A stretch of DNA of 64,000 nucleotides, taken from positions 1 to 64,000 of the forward strand of contig CAZYPN010000020.1 in the NCBI GenBank assembly GCA_964649085.1, in the 5' to 3' direction. This document shows, piece after piece, positions 25,117 through 34,247 of this stretch. The position numbers and the translations under genes are program-made. The notes below the pieces were generated by a model. It made no database searches. It was not told the DNA's origin and saw only the letters and a list, made by a program, of their open reading frames with translations. Source of the DNA: JADMJV01 sp964649085. Its GTDB lineage: Bacteria > Vulcanimicrobiota > Xenobia > Xenobiales > JADMJV01. Position 1 is the first letter of the stretch, and each line of letters begins with the position of its first letter.

Positions 25117-26432
25117 AGCCGCGCCACCACCACCCGCAGGCCGCGGCCTCGCTCCCAGAGCACCAGTTGATCGCGGTGCACGAAAGCAACCCTGCTTCCA
25201 TCTTCCGAGCAGGTGGGGTGAAAACATGGGCCCTGCAGACCTTTGCTCAGGCGCACAAAGCGGCTCTGGCTACGCTCGAACAGGTAAATGTCGCTGGCCG
25301 GGTTGTCGTCGGCCTCGCTGGAGTCCAAATTGCTGGCATAACTGGTGAACACCACCCGATCGCCATCGGCAGAGCTGCAAGGCTCGAAGCTCGAGTCGTT
25401 GGCCCCCAGGGTCAGCAGCTCGGGAGCTGGCTGATTCCAGGGCCGAAAGAACAGGTCGTGACGCACATTGCGATCGCCCTCGCTGAGGTTGGGGGCCAGC
25501 GAGGCAAATACGACCCCTGCCCGGCTACAATAGGGCTGATAGCTATTCCCCCGGGAGGGTCGACCTTCGGGGCTGTGAGAGAGCAACAGCCTCTCCCAGT
25601 AATCGTTCCTGCGGCTCGGATGGAGGGTCGGGGGCCAGTCGCCCCCCAAAGGACTGGCGTAGACTTCGAAGCGCGGACGGGTTCGTTCGGGAGTAAGCCC
25701 GCCCAGAAAGGCAGAATAGGCGATACGCTGGCCGTCGGGAGAAAAGCTGGCCCGGCCCAGCACCGGACCGCGTCCCCAATGCTGCCAGCGGCCCGGAAAG
25801 GGGCGAACCGACCAGCCCTGCTTCTGGCGTCGAGCCAGCACCAGCCCGCGCCCTCGCTCGCTGCGAGCGTCGGGAACGCCGTAGCTGCTGAAGGCCAGCT
25901 GTTGACCATCGGCCGACCAACTGGCATCGTAACTCGAAGAAAGACCGGCCTCGGCCGACGGCGGCAGCAGACGCTCAAGCTGCATATCGGCCAGGTCGAC
26001 CACGAAGATGTCCGAAACCGAGTTGTCGTCGCCCACAACCCAGTTGGTGGCCTGACTGGAAAATGCCAGCCAGCGCCCTTCTCGATCGAGGCTCGGGTGG
26101 CGACTGCTGTCGTCGACAAGGGCGCCGTCAAAACCCGTCTGCAACACCCGGGACCGGCCCTCGTCGAGCCAGTGAACTTGAATATCCTGCTGCCAACCCG
26201 AGGGGCGCCGCGCCTCGACGGCCAGCACCTTGCCATTGCCGCTCAGGCAAGGGCGGGGCGCTGTGAACGGAGGTTGCGAACCTGCCTGCAGATCGGTGGC
26301 CCGTAAGCTGCGCAGCCCCACCAGCGCCGCCAGGCCCGCAGCCCCAAGCCAGATCTTCCACCATAACGGAGCTTGTCGAGACACCGCCGCTGTTTCGCAG
26401 CCCAGCTTCTTCCCCCTCTTAAGAGGACGCAT
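25113..26432 (-). CDS. Membrane-anchored PD40/WD40-like beta-propeller protein
   Basis: 439 residues. One N-terminal membrane segment (about 24-42) acts as a signal anchor, placing the rest outside the cytoplasm. Several TolB-like PD40 repeats follow, for example DDNSVSDIFVVDL, SWSADGQQLAFSSYG and DDNPASDIYLFE. Such propellers bind protein or glycan partners. Coupled to the DUF2079 gene downstream. Its start faces the MacA-like gene, with the reading frames close together (26432 versus 26451). Confidence 0.8.
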   Translation of the reverse strand: MRPLKRGKKLGCETAAVSRQAPLWWKIWLGAAGLAALVGLRSLRATDLQAGSQPPFTAPRPCLSGNGKVLAVEARRPSGWQQDIQVHWLDEGRSRVLQTGFDGALVDDSSRHPSLDREGRWLAFSSQATNWVVGDDNSVSDIFVVDLADMQLERLLPPSAEAGLSSSYDASWSADGQQLAFSSYGVPDARSERGRGLVLARRQKQGWSVRPFPGRWQHWGRGPVLGRASFSPDGQRIAYSAFLGGLTPERTRPRFEVYASPLGGDWPPTLHPSRRNDYWERLLLSHSPEGRPSRGNSYQPYCSRAGVVFASLAPNLSEGDRNVRHDLFFRPWNQPAPELLTLGANDSSFEPCSSADGDRVVFTSYASNLDSSEADDNPASDIYLFERSQSRFVRLSKGLQGPCFHPTCSEDGSRVAFVHRDQLVLWERGRGLRVVVARL

Positions 26433-26450
26433 GGCCAGGGAGGCGAACGG

Positions 26451-27854
26451 GTGCTCGTGCTCCGCAATGGAATTCTTTTCATGCTTTTACTGCTTCCGGG
26501 CTGCGGGGGCAAAGAGCTTCCCTCGGTTCGGGTGGTCAAGGTCGCCAGTGGCGATCTGGCCGTAAACTATGTCGCTAATGGGTTTGTGCGCTCCAAAAGT
26601 CTGCGCATCATCTCGCGCGCCGAGGGCCGCATTGAACAGCTGTCGGTAAAACTGCACCAATCGGTGAAAAAGGGCCAACTGCTGGTGCAACTCGACGACC
26701 GGGAAATCATGCGAAATCTCGATTCTTCCCAGGCCGAGCTGGAACAGGCCCGCATCCAAACCGAAGAGATCGCGGCTCGCCTGGGCTTGCGTCAGCAACA
26801 CAAGGAAATTCAGTTGGCCCAGGCCCGCCAAGACCAGCGCGAAAGCGAACTGAACTTGCTGGAAACTCGCCGGGGCGCCACCCTGGAGGAGCGCCAGAAA
26901 CTGCGCGAGAGCCTGCGCCAGGCCGAGGAAAAGGTCCGTCGCTCGGAACGAGAATGGCAACGCCAGGAGAGCCTGTTCCGCGAAGAAATCGTGGCCCAGG
27001 CCGACCTCGAGACGGCCCAAAGCCAATATGCCCTGGACCGAAGCAGCTATCGTCAGGCCCTGGCCGAGTGGAACCAGCAGAGCAAAGGCGCCCGCAGCGA
27101 GCAAGTAGGGCGCCTGGAGTCTCGCCAGCAAAAGGCCCAACTGGGGCTGGAACTGCTGCGCAGCCAGGAACAAGAAGAAATGCTGCTGGGCTACGAGCTG
27201 CGCCGCGCCCAGGCCGACGTGCGCCGGGCCGAGGCCGGGGTGGAACGCCAGCGTCAGATGCTGGAACGCTATCGCATCGTCGCTCCGGTATCCGGCACCA
27301 TCAGCCAGCTGACCGTCGAGGAGGGCGAATATATCGGCCACGGTCATCGCGTGCTCGAACTGGTCACCGAGGGGCCCTATTGGGTGGAAGCCGAGGTGGA
27401 TGAACAGGACGCGACCCACGTACGGGTGGGCCAGGAAGTAGAAGTCAGCCTGACCTCGCTGCCCGGCCGCAACCTCAAGGGCAAGGTCAGCGAAGTGGCC
27501 GCCTCGCTGGAAAGCCAGCCCCAAGGGCCGGCGGAACACAAAGTGCTGCGAATTCGCGTGGAACTGGTCGAGCCCGTCAAAGAGCTACGCTCGGGCCTGG
27601 AAGCCGATGTCGAAGGCCACGTCGCGCTGGCCAATCAGACCCTTTCGGTGCCTCGCGGAGCTTTGCGTCGCGACCAGGGCAAGGACTATGTGCTGAAAGT
27701 CAGCGGCGGACGTCTTCAACGGGTGGACGTTGGCCTGGGAGCCATCTCGGGCGACCGAGCCCAGGTGCTGGAGGGCCTCAGCGCCGGCGACCAGGTGGTG
27801 GTGGAGGGGGGCGACGGCCTGAGCCCGGGCAGTCAGGTCGAGATTCGCTCGTGA
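26451..27854 (+). CDS. MacA/HlyD-type periplasmic adaptor lipoprotein
   Basis: About 467 residues. From GTG 26451 the sequence has a hydrophobic signal and a lipobox (LLLLPGC), so it is a lipoprotein. An AGGGAGG Shine-Dalgarno precedes the GTG, which settles the start against the upstream in-frame ATG. A long coiled-coil hairpin (about 75-260) is flanked by the lipoyl/barrel-sandwich halves (RAEGRIEQLSV and APVSGTISQL), then a beta-barrel. It should link an inner-membrane transporter to the TolC-like protein. It overlaps the ATPase gene by 4 bases. Confidence 0.9.
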   Translation: MLVLRNGILFMLLLLPGCGGKELPSVRVVKVASGDLAVNYVANGFVRSKSLRIISRAEGRIEQLSVKLHQSVKKGQLLVQLDDREIMRNLDSSQAELEQARIQTEEIAARLGLRQQHKEIQLAQARQDQRESELNLLETRRGATLEERQKLRESLRQAEEKVRRSEREWQRQESLFREEIVAQADLETAQSQYALDRSSYRQALAEWNQQSKGARSEQVGRLESRQQKAQLGLELLRSQEQEEMLLGYELRRAQADVRRAEAGVERQRQMLERYRIVAPVSGTISQLTVEEGEYIGHGHRVLELVTEGPYWVEAEVDEQDATHVRVGQEVEVSLTSLPGRNLKGKVSEVAASLESQPQGPAEHKVLRIRVELVEPVKELRSGLEADVEGHVALANQTLSVPRGALRRDQGKDYVLKVSGGRLQRVDVGLGAISGDRAQVLEGLSAGDQVVVEGGDGLSPGSQVEIRS

Positions 27855-28549
27855 GCCAGATCGAGTTACGGGGGGTCAGTCGCACCTTCCAGCTGGGCGG
27901 ACACCCCGTGCAGGCCCTGAGCGAGGTGAACCTCGACATCGAAGCCGGTGAGTTCGTGCTGGTGGTGGGGCCCAGTGGATCGGGCAAAACGACGTTGATG
28001 AACCTGATCGCGGGTATCGATGTGCCCACCGGCGGCAGCTTGCGCGTCAACGGACACGAGATCAGTCGTTATGGACCGCGTCAATTGTTGGAATATCGCC
28101 GCACCGAAGTGGCCGTGGTGTTCCAGTTTCACCACCTGATTCCCAACCTGACGGCCTGGGAGAATATCGAAATGGTGGCCGAACTGGTGCGCGGCAAGGG
28201 CGACGTGGGGGCGGCACTGGCAGCGGTAGGCCTGAGCCAGCGCGGGCAGCATTTTCCGCATCAACTCAGCGGCGGCGAGCAGCAGCGCGTAGCCGTGGCC
28301 CGGGCTCTGGTCAAAGACACCCCCATTCTGGTGGGCGACGAACCCACCGGCAACCTCGACGGCAAGACCGGCAAGCAGATTCTCGGCCTGTTCTCCGAGG
28401 CCAGCCAGCGCGGCAAAACCATCATTCTGGTCACCCATAACCTGGCCTACTGCCCCGTGGCCACGCGCGTGATTCAGATGGCCGACGGCCGAGTGCAGTC
28501 GGATGTGCGCAATCAGCAGCCGATCAGTGTGGCGGAACTGGCCTCGTGA
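27851..28549 (+). CDS. ABC transporter ATP-binding protein (MacB/LolD class)
   Basis: 232 residues, ATPase only. Walker A GPSGSGKT, signature LSGGEQQRV, Walker B ILVGDEP and the H-loop VTHN are all intact. The sequence belongs to the MacB/LolD/FtsE subgroup (LMNLIAGIDVPTGG). No permease domain is fused, and no FtsX/MacB permease lies beside it, which is unusual for a set that already has an adaptor and an outer-membrane channel. The GTG start overlaps the adaptor stop. Confidence 0.93.
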   Translation: MSQIELRGVSRTFQLGGHPVQALSEVNLDIEAGEFVLVVGPSGSGKTTLMNLIAGIDVPTGGSLRVNGHEISRYGPRQLLEYRRTEVAVVFQFHHLIPNLTAWENIEMVAELVRGKGDVGAALAAVGLSQRGQHFPHQLSGGEQQRVAVARALVKDTPILVGDEPTGNLDGKTGKQILGLFSEASQRGKTIILVTHNLAYCPVATRVIQMADGRVQSDVRNQQPISVAELAS

Positions 28550-29955
28550 GTTGCTTGCGCTGGTGCTGTGTGGGACTGTGGATGGCTCTGCCGGGCCTGG
28601 CCGTGGCCAACCCCAGCGCCCCGGCCCTGCATCAACCCCCACCGATCGCCGTACCCAAGATCAAGGGCGGGCTGCCCGCACCTCCGCCCGTGCCCGCCAG
28701 CAAGGCCGAACCCCGCCGGCTCAGCTATGAATCCGCCCCCCTGCTGGCGCTGGCTCACAACCCCACGCTGGCAGCGTCGTTGACCAAAGTCCGAGCCGAT
28801 ATGGCTCAGGCCGAAATCAATGCCTCGGCCAGCCGACCCCAGGGCACCCTGAAGCTTCAGGGCCCGCCCATTCCACCGTCGGACAACAGTGCCTTCCGCA
28901 GTGACTTTGTCCTGGCCCCAATTCAAATCGAACTGCGCAAGTTGATCTACGACGGTGGACGCATCGCCGCCTTGATCGCCCAGGCCCGACAGCAGGCCAG
29001 GGCCGATTCCGAACTGGCCCAGTCGGACTGGCAGAAGCTGGAGTACCAGGTTCGTCTCAACTACTTGCAAGCTCTGATCCGTGAGTCGGAAACCACGCTG
29101 GCCCAAAATCGCCTGCAACTGGCGCGGCAGCAGTTGCGCACGGCCGAAGCCCGTTTCAAGGTGGGCAAGGCTCCCAAAGGCGACGTCCTGTCGGCCGGAC
29201 TGCCCGTTTCCGAGGCCGAACTCGAGGCCGAACGTGTAGGCCTGGCGGCTCAACAGAGCAAGCAACGCCTGAATCTGTTGTTGGGGCTGCCGATCGACAC
29301 TCCGCTGCAGCTCGATCCACCTCAGCTCAAAGCTGAAGAATTGAAGGAGCTCAGCTTCTACCTGGAACAGGCCCAGAAGCAGCGTCCCGAGCTGCGATCG
29401 CTGGAGTTCCAAAAGCTATCCGGCCAGAAAGCGGCCGAAGCCGGTGACCTGCTCGACCATCCCACCGTCAACCTGTTGGCCGGCGTAGCCGCCATTTCCC
29501 AGGGCACTCAGCCGATCGGAGCCTACCAGTATCGGGCCGGCTTCGAAGTGGCCTGGCTCTTCGCCGACGGCAACAAATCGGGCGCCACCGGCGACCTGGC
29601 GCGAGCCCAGGTTGCCCAGATCGAAGCACTGCTGGCAGATCGACGGCGCACGGTGGAGGTGGAGGTGCGAGAGGCATATCAAAATCTGGCCACCGTGGCG
29701 CGCACCTACGACATACAGAAAAAGCGAGTTCAACAGGCCGAGGACGCGCAACGCATCGCCCAGGCCCAGTATCGAGCGGGAATGACCACGGTCTATCGAG
29801 TTCATCAAACTCAAGTCGACCTGTATCAGGCGCAAAAACAAGAATTGCAGGCTTACTTTGATTACTTCCAGGGGCTGGCTCAACTACACCTGGCCACCGG
29901 TCTGGTCACTTCCCAACCGTTGGACATCCCTTACGATCTCGAAGAGGATTCATGA
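28546..29955 (+). CDS. TolC-like outer membrane efflux protein
   Basis: 469 residues with an N-terminal signal (GLWMALPGLAVA) and a proline-rich linker. The body consists of long alpha-helical hairpins and short beta parts typical of outer membrane efflux proteins (ALAHNPTLAASL; AGMTTVYRVHQTQVDL near the C-terminus). It forms a trimeric channel across the outer membrane and is direct evidence for a diderm envelope. Start and stop overlap its neighbours by 4 bases each. Confidence 0.9.
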   Translation: MSCLRWCCVGLWMALPGLAVANPSAPALHQPPPIAVPKIKGGLPAPPPVPASKAEPRRLSYESAPLLALAHNPTLAASLTKVRADMAQAEINASASRPQGTLKLQGPPIPPSDNSAFRSDFVLAPIQIELRKLIYDGGRIAALIAQARQQARADSELAQSDWQKLEYQVRLNYLQALIRESETTLAQNRLQLARQQLRTAEARFKVGKAPKGDVLSAGLPVSEAELEAERVGLAAQQSKQRLNLLLGLPIDTPLQLDPPQLKAEELKELSFYLEQAQKQRPELRSLEFQKLSGQKAAEAGDLLDHPTVNLLAGVAAISQGTQPIGAYQYRAGFEVAWLFADGNKSGATGDLARAQVAQIEALLADRRRTVEVEVREAYQNLATVARTYDIQKKRVQQAEDAQRIAQAQYRAGMTTVYRVHQTQVDLYQAQKQELQAYFDYFQGLAQLHLATGLVTSQPLDIPYDLEEDS

Positions 29956-30770
29956 ACCTTTCCCTGGCCTTGAAGGCCGCCCAACAAGCCGCAAACGCAG
30001 CCGGTGAACTGATCCGAGACCGCTTTCCTCGCTCCGGCCGGCCGCCGCTGGAAATCCATCACAAGGGTCGAATCGACCTGGTGACAGAAGTCGACCTGGC
30101 CTCTGAGCAACGCATCCGTGAGGTCTTGCTGGGGCACTTTCCCGATCATCAGATCCTGGGAGAGGAGGGCGGTGTGCAGGGCGCAGCCGGAACTCCACGC
30201 TGGATCGTGGATCCGCTCGATGGCACTCGTAGTTTTGCCCACGGCTATCCCTTTGTATCGGTGGCTATCGCTTTGGAATGGGAGCATCAACTGCAGGTCG
30301 GGCTGGTCTACGACCCCCTACGCGAGGAAATGTTCTGGGCCACGCGCGGCGGCGGCGCCTTCCTCAACGGCGAGCCCATTCGGGTCAGCGCCGCAACTGA
30401 CCTCAGTCAGGCCCTGCTGGTGTCGGGCTTTCCCTATCAGCTGGCCGAGATCGACTCTGAGCCTTTGTTTGCACTGTTCAAAGAATTTGTGCTGCGTTCG
30501 GGGGGCATCCGCCGCGACGGATCGGCCGCGCTGGACTTCTGTTATGTAGCCTGCGGTCGTTTGGACGGCTTCTGGGAGTTTTTCCTCAAACCCTGGGATG
30601 GCGCTGCCGGTGGGCTGATCGTCGAGGAGGCGGGGGGGGTCGTCAGCGATTTCTCGGGCCGACCTTTCGACCCTTACCGGGCTGAAATGGTGGCCACCAA
30701 CCCTGGCCTGCAGAGCCAGATGCTGGAACTGGCCCAACCCTACCTCGAGGGGATTCGTCGCTGGCTTTAA
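29952..30770 (+). CDS. Inositol monophosphatase family protein
   Basis: 272 residues. The metal/substrate motifs are GEEGG, WIVDPLDGTRSF and KPWDGAAGGLIVEEAGG. It dephosphorylates inositol-1-P or a related sugar/histidinol/PAP phosphate; the exact substrate is not fixed. Overlaps the efflux gene by 4 bases (ATGA) and is convergent with the DUF309 gene, again with a 4-base overlap. Confidence 0.9.
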   Translation: MNLSLALKAAQQAANAAGELIRDRFPRSGRPPLEIHHKGRIDLVTEVDLASEQRIREVLLGHFPDHQILGEEGGVQGAAGTPRWIVDPLDGTRSFAHGYPFVSVAIALEWEHQLQVGLVYDPLREEMFWATRGGGAFLNGEPIRVSAATDLSQALLVSGFPYQLAEIDSEPLFALFKEFVLRSGGIRRDGSAALDFCYVACGRLDGFWEFFLKPWDGAAGGLIVEEAGGVVSDFSGRPFDPYRAEMVATNPGLQSQMLELAQPYLEGIRRWL

Positions 30771-31183
30771 GCGGGTCGAAGAACCACCTTCTGCGGCAAC
30801 CGGCGCAGCCCGACCATCAACTCAGGGAACGAGATTCCACGCCAGCACTGGAACCCACTGGCCTCCAGCGTGGCGATAGCACGCGCCACCAGGATGTCCC
30901 GACCGCGCATATTGCCCTGCAGGCTCTTCAGACAGGCAGCGGCAGCCTGGATGAGACCGCGCAGCGCCAGGCCCTCGGGCGCTTGCTTGAGACTGACCTG
31001 CCAGAGCCCCTCCCAGACTTCGTGGGCCTCCCAGTAAAAGCCATGGTTGAACAGGTCGATGCCCCACAGCCAGGGGTCAGGCCCCTCCAGTTCGGGCCGT
31101 GGTCCTTGCCCGGGCAGGTAAGGGCGGGCCGGCAGGGGCACCTGCGGAAGCAGCCGAACGACCTCGGGTCCTTCGTAATCCAA
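30767..31183 (-). CDS. DUF309 family protein
   Basis: 138 residues. The motif DLFNHGFYWEAHEVWEGLW is the DUF309 signature, with the helical repeat that continues to LIQAAAACL. Function unknown; the conserved His and Glu residues suggest a metal or acid/base site. Separated by 3 bases from the upstream DUF4261-like gene. Confidence 0.88.
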   Translation of the reverse strand: MDYEGPEVVRLLPQVPLPARPYLPGQGPRPELEGPDPWLWGIDLFNHGFYWEAHEVWEGLWQVSLKQAPEGLALRGLIQAAAACLKSLQGNMRGRDILVARAIATLEASGFQCWRGISFPELMVGLRRLPQKVVLRPA

Positions 31184-31186
31184 GGT

Positions 31187-32017
31187 CTAGTCCTCGTAGG
31201 CCAGCTGCAGCACCTGTGAGCTGCCACCAAAGCTTGAGGCGGCAAAGCGAGCGCGAACGTACTCGTCCTCTGTTTCGCCCAGCGTATCCCCCTCGAGAAC
31301 CACGGCGCCAGCGACCAGCAGGTAGGCCACCACGCCATAAAGCCGATCATACAGCTCTTCGGGAGGCTCGGGAGATTGGGTGACCTCCAGTTCGGGCCGG
31401 CCAAAGGCCTGTAGCCCCCGCGTGTAGCCGGCCGACCCTTCAGCTCGCTCGATCAGATGAAAGTCGACCCACAGTGCCAGAGGCAAGTCATCTTCACAGG
31501 CCTGGGCCACTTCCACGAACACGCTCGATTCGATCAGCAGGTCGGCATCCGACCAGTAGACACCCAGAGCTGGCGTGCAGGCCAACAGGGCAACGCAAAG
31601 TTGCGTAAGCAGTTGGGCGCGTTGCACCTCGTTCGAAGTGCCCCGCAGCCGAAGGCTGAGGTGGGCGGTGTGGCCGGGCAGATCCTCAGCTGCGGTGGGC
31701 CACATAGAGCCCCCGCCGGCGCGACCCTGCAGCTTGGAAAGGGGTTGATCGACCAGCTCCAGGCAGGCTTCCATCGGCCCGAAGTCCAGCCTCCAGGCGC
31801 CCTCTTCCAGGACCACCTCGGGCAAAGGGGCCAGCTGAGGCCAGGCCTCGGCAAATGCCTCGGCCAGTGCTTCAGGGCTCGGCATCTGAGCGGCTTGAAG
31901 CAGAAGATCGCAGACGGTTGTGCCCATTTGAGCGACTTCCCAGGGCGGCAGGCCGATCCTTCCCGACGGCCTCTCGCGTGGAGGAAGCTGATCGTCACCG
32001 AGAAAGTTCTCTGCCAT
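31187..32017 (-). CDS. DUF4261-like protein
   Basis: 276 residues. The sequence around LGVYWSDADLLI, YTRGLQAFGRPELEV and VVLEGDTLGETEDE resembles DUF4261 proteins, often found near DUF4253 or Suf-related regulatory proteins. Cytoplasmic; no membrane segment. Role unknown. Its start codon overlaps the divergent methyltransferase start by two bases. Confidence 0.65.
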   Translation of the reverse strand: MAENFLGDDQLPPRERPSGRIGLPPWEVAQMGTTVCDLLLQAAQMPSPEALAEAFAEAWPQLAPLPEVVLEEGAWRLDFGPMEACLELVDQPLSKLQGRAGGGSMWPTAAEDLPGHTAHLSLRLRGTSNEVQRAQLLTQLCVALLACTPALGVYWSDADLLIESSVFVEVAQACEDDLPLALWVDFHLIERAEGSAGYTRGLQAFGRPELEVTQSPEPPEELYDRLYGVVAYLLVAGAVVLEGDTLGETEDEYVRARFAASSFGGSSQVLQLAYED

Positions 32018-32654
32018 GCAGCCTGGCCTGGCCCGAAGCTTTTGGGAGCGCCGAATTCAAGGCTGGGATCGCTCCCGCTATGCCGGAACCAATCCTGTAT
32101 CCTGGCGGGCTCGCTCGGCAGCCGCCCGCATCTCCCCAGTGTGCAGCGACCGTGTGGTTGTCGACCTGGGCTGCGGCGGCGGTCGACTGCTGGAGCTGCT
32201 GCAAAGCTCTGGAGCGCGGCAGCTAATCGGCATGGACTTCAGCCCGGCCGCACTACAACTGGCTCGGATCCGCTGCGGCGGCCAGCACATCCGCTTTGTA
32301 GAGGGCGATGTGGTGTCTGACGAACTTCCCGACGGCGACCTCTATGTGGGGCTGGGGCTGCTGGACTGGCTGACCGTGGAGCAAATAGGCCATCTGTTCC
32401 ACAAACTCCGCGGGCGTGACTTCCTCTTCTCGTTTTCCGAACGGCGAGCCAGCCTTTTGCGCTGGATGCATCAACTGTACTGCTGGCTGAGCTTCGGCTG
32501 GCGTCAACCCGGCTACGTACCCCGCTATTTCAGCCAACAGGAACTCTCCCGGTTGGCGCAACAGGCGGGCTATCCGCCTCCGAATTTGGCCCGTGAAGCA
32601 CGCTTGCACTTCGGCGCATTCTTGTGGAGTTATGCCAGCCACCGACCACTTTGA
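32016..32654 (+). CDS. Class I SAM-dependent methyltransferase
   Basis: 212 residues. The SAM-binding motif VVVDLGCGGGRLLEL, acidic loop IGMDFSPAAL and post-motif GLGLLDWL are typical. Possible substrate: a lipid or glycan, judging from its neighbours (a second methyltransferase, glycosyltransferase and deacetylase), but no substrate signature is visible. The 3' end overlaps the next gene by 23 bases. Confidence 0.85.
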   Translation: MQPGLARSFWERRIQGWDRSRYAGTNPVSWRARSAAARISPVCSDRVVVDLGCGGGRLLELLQSSGARQLIGMDFSPAALQLARIRCGGQHIRFVEGDVVSDELPDGDLYVGLGLLDWLTVEQIGHLFHKLRGRDFLFSFSERRASLLRWMHQLYCWLSFGWRQPGYVPRYFSQQELSRLAQQAGYPPPNLAREARLHFGAFLWSYASHRPL

Positions 32655-33219
32655 GCGCCGAGCCCACGGCTATGCCCGGCGTTCCAATCAGGGGCTCTGG
32701 AAGCTGCTGCGCGCAGTCGAATCCCGTGAAGTTCGACGTCTGTGCCCCCCCCTCAGCGGGCTGCGGGTGCTGGAGGCCTGTGCCGGGGCCGGCTACTACA
32801 CCCGCTGGCTGGCTTACCAGGGCCCGGCCGAAATGGTGGCGTTCGACCTGAGTCCGGGCATGATCTCCCAGGCAACCGTCCCGGGTGTGCGCACCTGCGT
32901 GGCCGACCTTGCCCACTGGCAGGAGAGCAACTTCGACGTGGTCCTTTGCCTCGGGGGCCTGGAGTTTTTACCCGACCTGGCCACCTTCTGGCGATTCGCC
33001 AGGCGCTGTGCCAAACCTCAAGCCCGGCTTTTACTGCTTTTCCCGCAAGCCGGACTGTGGAGCCTGGTCTACCGCACCTACTACCGTTGGCTCGGCGTTC
33101 GGCTGCTCGACTTCGACCTGGGGCGACTCGTGGAAACCGGTCTGGCCCATGGTTGGCAACTCCAGAAACACCGAAAAGCCGGTTTCTCTGCGGAAGTCGC
33201 CAGGTTCTTCAGGTCATGA
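32632..33219 (+). CDS. Class I SAM-dependent methyltransferase (second)
   Basis: About 195 residues from ATG 32632 (MPATDHFERRAHGYARRSN). SAM motif LRVLEACAGAGYYTRWLA, then FDLSPGMIS and VVLCLGGLEFLPD. Not a recent duplicate of the preceding enzyme. Overlaps the glycosyltransferase start by 4 bases (ATGA at 33216), so three genes are coupled. Confidence 0.83.
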   Translation: MPATDHFERRAHGYARRSNQGLWKLLRAVESREVRRLCPPLSGLRVLEACAGAGYYTRWLAYQGPAEMVAFDLSPGMISQATVPGVRTCVADLAHWQESNFDVVLCLGGLEFLPDLATFWRFARRCAKPQARLLLLFPQAGLWSLVYRTYYRWLGVRLLDFDLGRLVETGLAHGWQLQKHRKAGFSAEVARFFRS

Positions 33220-34247
33220 AGAACCCTCAACTGGTCTGGATGATCAACGGCCAAGGATTCGGCAACAGCACTCGGTGCCTGGCGGTCATGCAGGCACTTC
33301 CGAACAACTATCACCATGCCGTCATCACCTCGCAGCCCGCCGACCAGTTCTGGCAAAACCGGGTCGCGCCCGAAGCCCTGCTGGTGTTAACCCAGGCCCG
33401 ATATGCTCGCACGGCCAGGGGTCATTTTGATGCCTGGGGCAGTCTACGAAACGGTCTGACCCTGCCCGCCATCGCCCTATCACAGCGGCGCAGCATTATG
33501 CGCTGGCTGCAACATCGCCCCGCCGACCTGGTGATCAGCGACTCTCACTATGCCGGCCCCTGGAAGCCCTTTCACCTGGCCCTGAACAGTGCCGCTCAGG
33601 TCCTGTCTGCCTGTTTGCGCCCGTCCCTATTTCCGCTCAGGCAGGCACCTCAACTATTGGTAGAACTGCTCGACGCCCTCTACCACCGCCTGGTCCCGGA
33701 CGAAGTTCTGGCCCCCTGGTTTCAGGGCCCGATCGGACTGATGTGCCGCCCTGAATTTCGCCAACCCTGCCCCCAGGGCCATCGCCTGATCATGCTGGTC
33801 TCAGGCAGTGGAATGGCCACCTTGCCTGCCGCCAATGGCTGGGGGCTGGGCCGACTGCTGGAGGTGGTGGGCGCCAACGGTGAAGACGGGCCCGAGGTTC
33901 GCTTTCACGGCCCGCTGGACAACCCCATCGGTCTGCTGCGCGAGGCCGAGGTTCTTATCGTCCAGGGAGGTCTATCCTCGATCAGCGAGGCGATCGCTTT
34001 GTGCAAGCCCTGCCTGGTGTGGCCGCTGGACGGCCATGCCGAACAGCTGGTCAACGCCCGGGAACTCTGTCGACTGGGCGTGGCCCGCATGGTGCACAGC
34101 CCCGAGGAGCTGCGGCGACAACTGCCCGAACTGCTCAAGGAGCGCCAGCAGATCGAAAGGCATTACCAAAGGCTCGACGATCTCTGCCAGGGCGCAGAAC
34201 GGGCGGCTAACCGCATTCGCCACATTCTCGAAAACGGGACGGCCTGA
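33216..34247 (+). CDS. Glycosyltransferase, GT-B fold (MurG/UGT-like)
   Basis: 343 residues. The start MKNPQLVWMINGQGFGNSTR is a GT-B N-terminal strand and glycine loop. The C-terminal sugar-nucleotide region has HGPLDNPIGLLREAEVLIVQGG and WPLDGHAEQLVNA, as in MurG and related enzymes. Donor and acceptor unknown. Position after two methyltransferases and before a ChbG/HpnK deacetylase suggests glycolipid assembly (inference). Confidence 0.82.
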   Translation: MKNPQLVWMINGQGFGNSTRCLAVMQALPNNYHHAVITSQPADQFWQNRVAPEALLVLTQARYARTARGHFDAWGSLRNGLTLPAIALSQRRSIMRWLQHRPADLVISDSHYAGPWKPFHLALNSAAQVLSACLRPSLFPLRQAPQLLVELLDALYHRLVPDEVLAPWFQGPIGLMCRPEFRQPCPQGHRLIMLVSGSGMATLPAANGWGLGRLLEVVGANGEDGPEVRFHGPLDNPIGLLREAEVLIVQGGLSSISEAIALCKPCLVWPLDGHAEQLVNARELCRLGVARMVHSPEELRRQLPELLKERQQIERHYQRLDDLCQGAERAANRIRHILENGTA

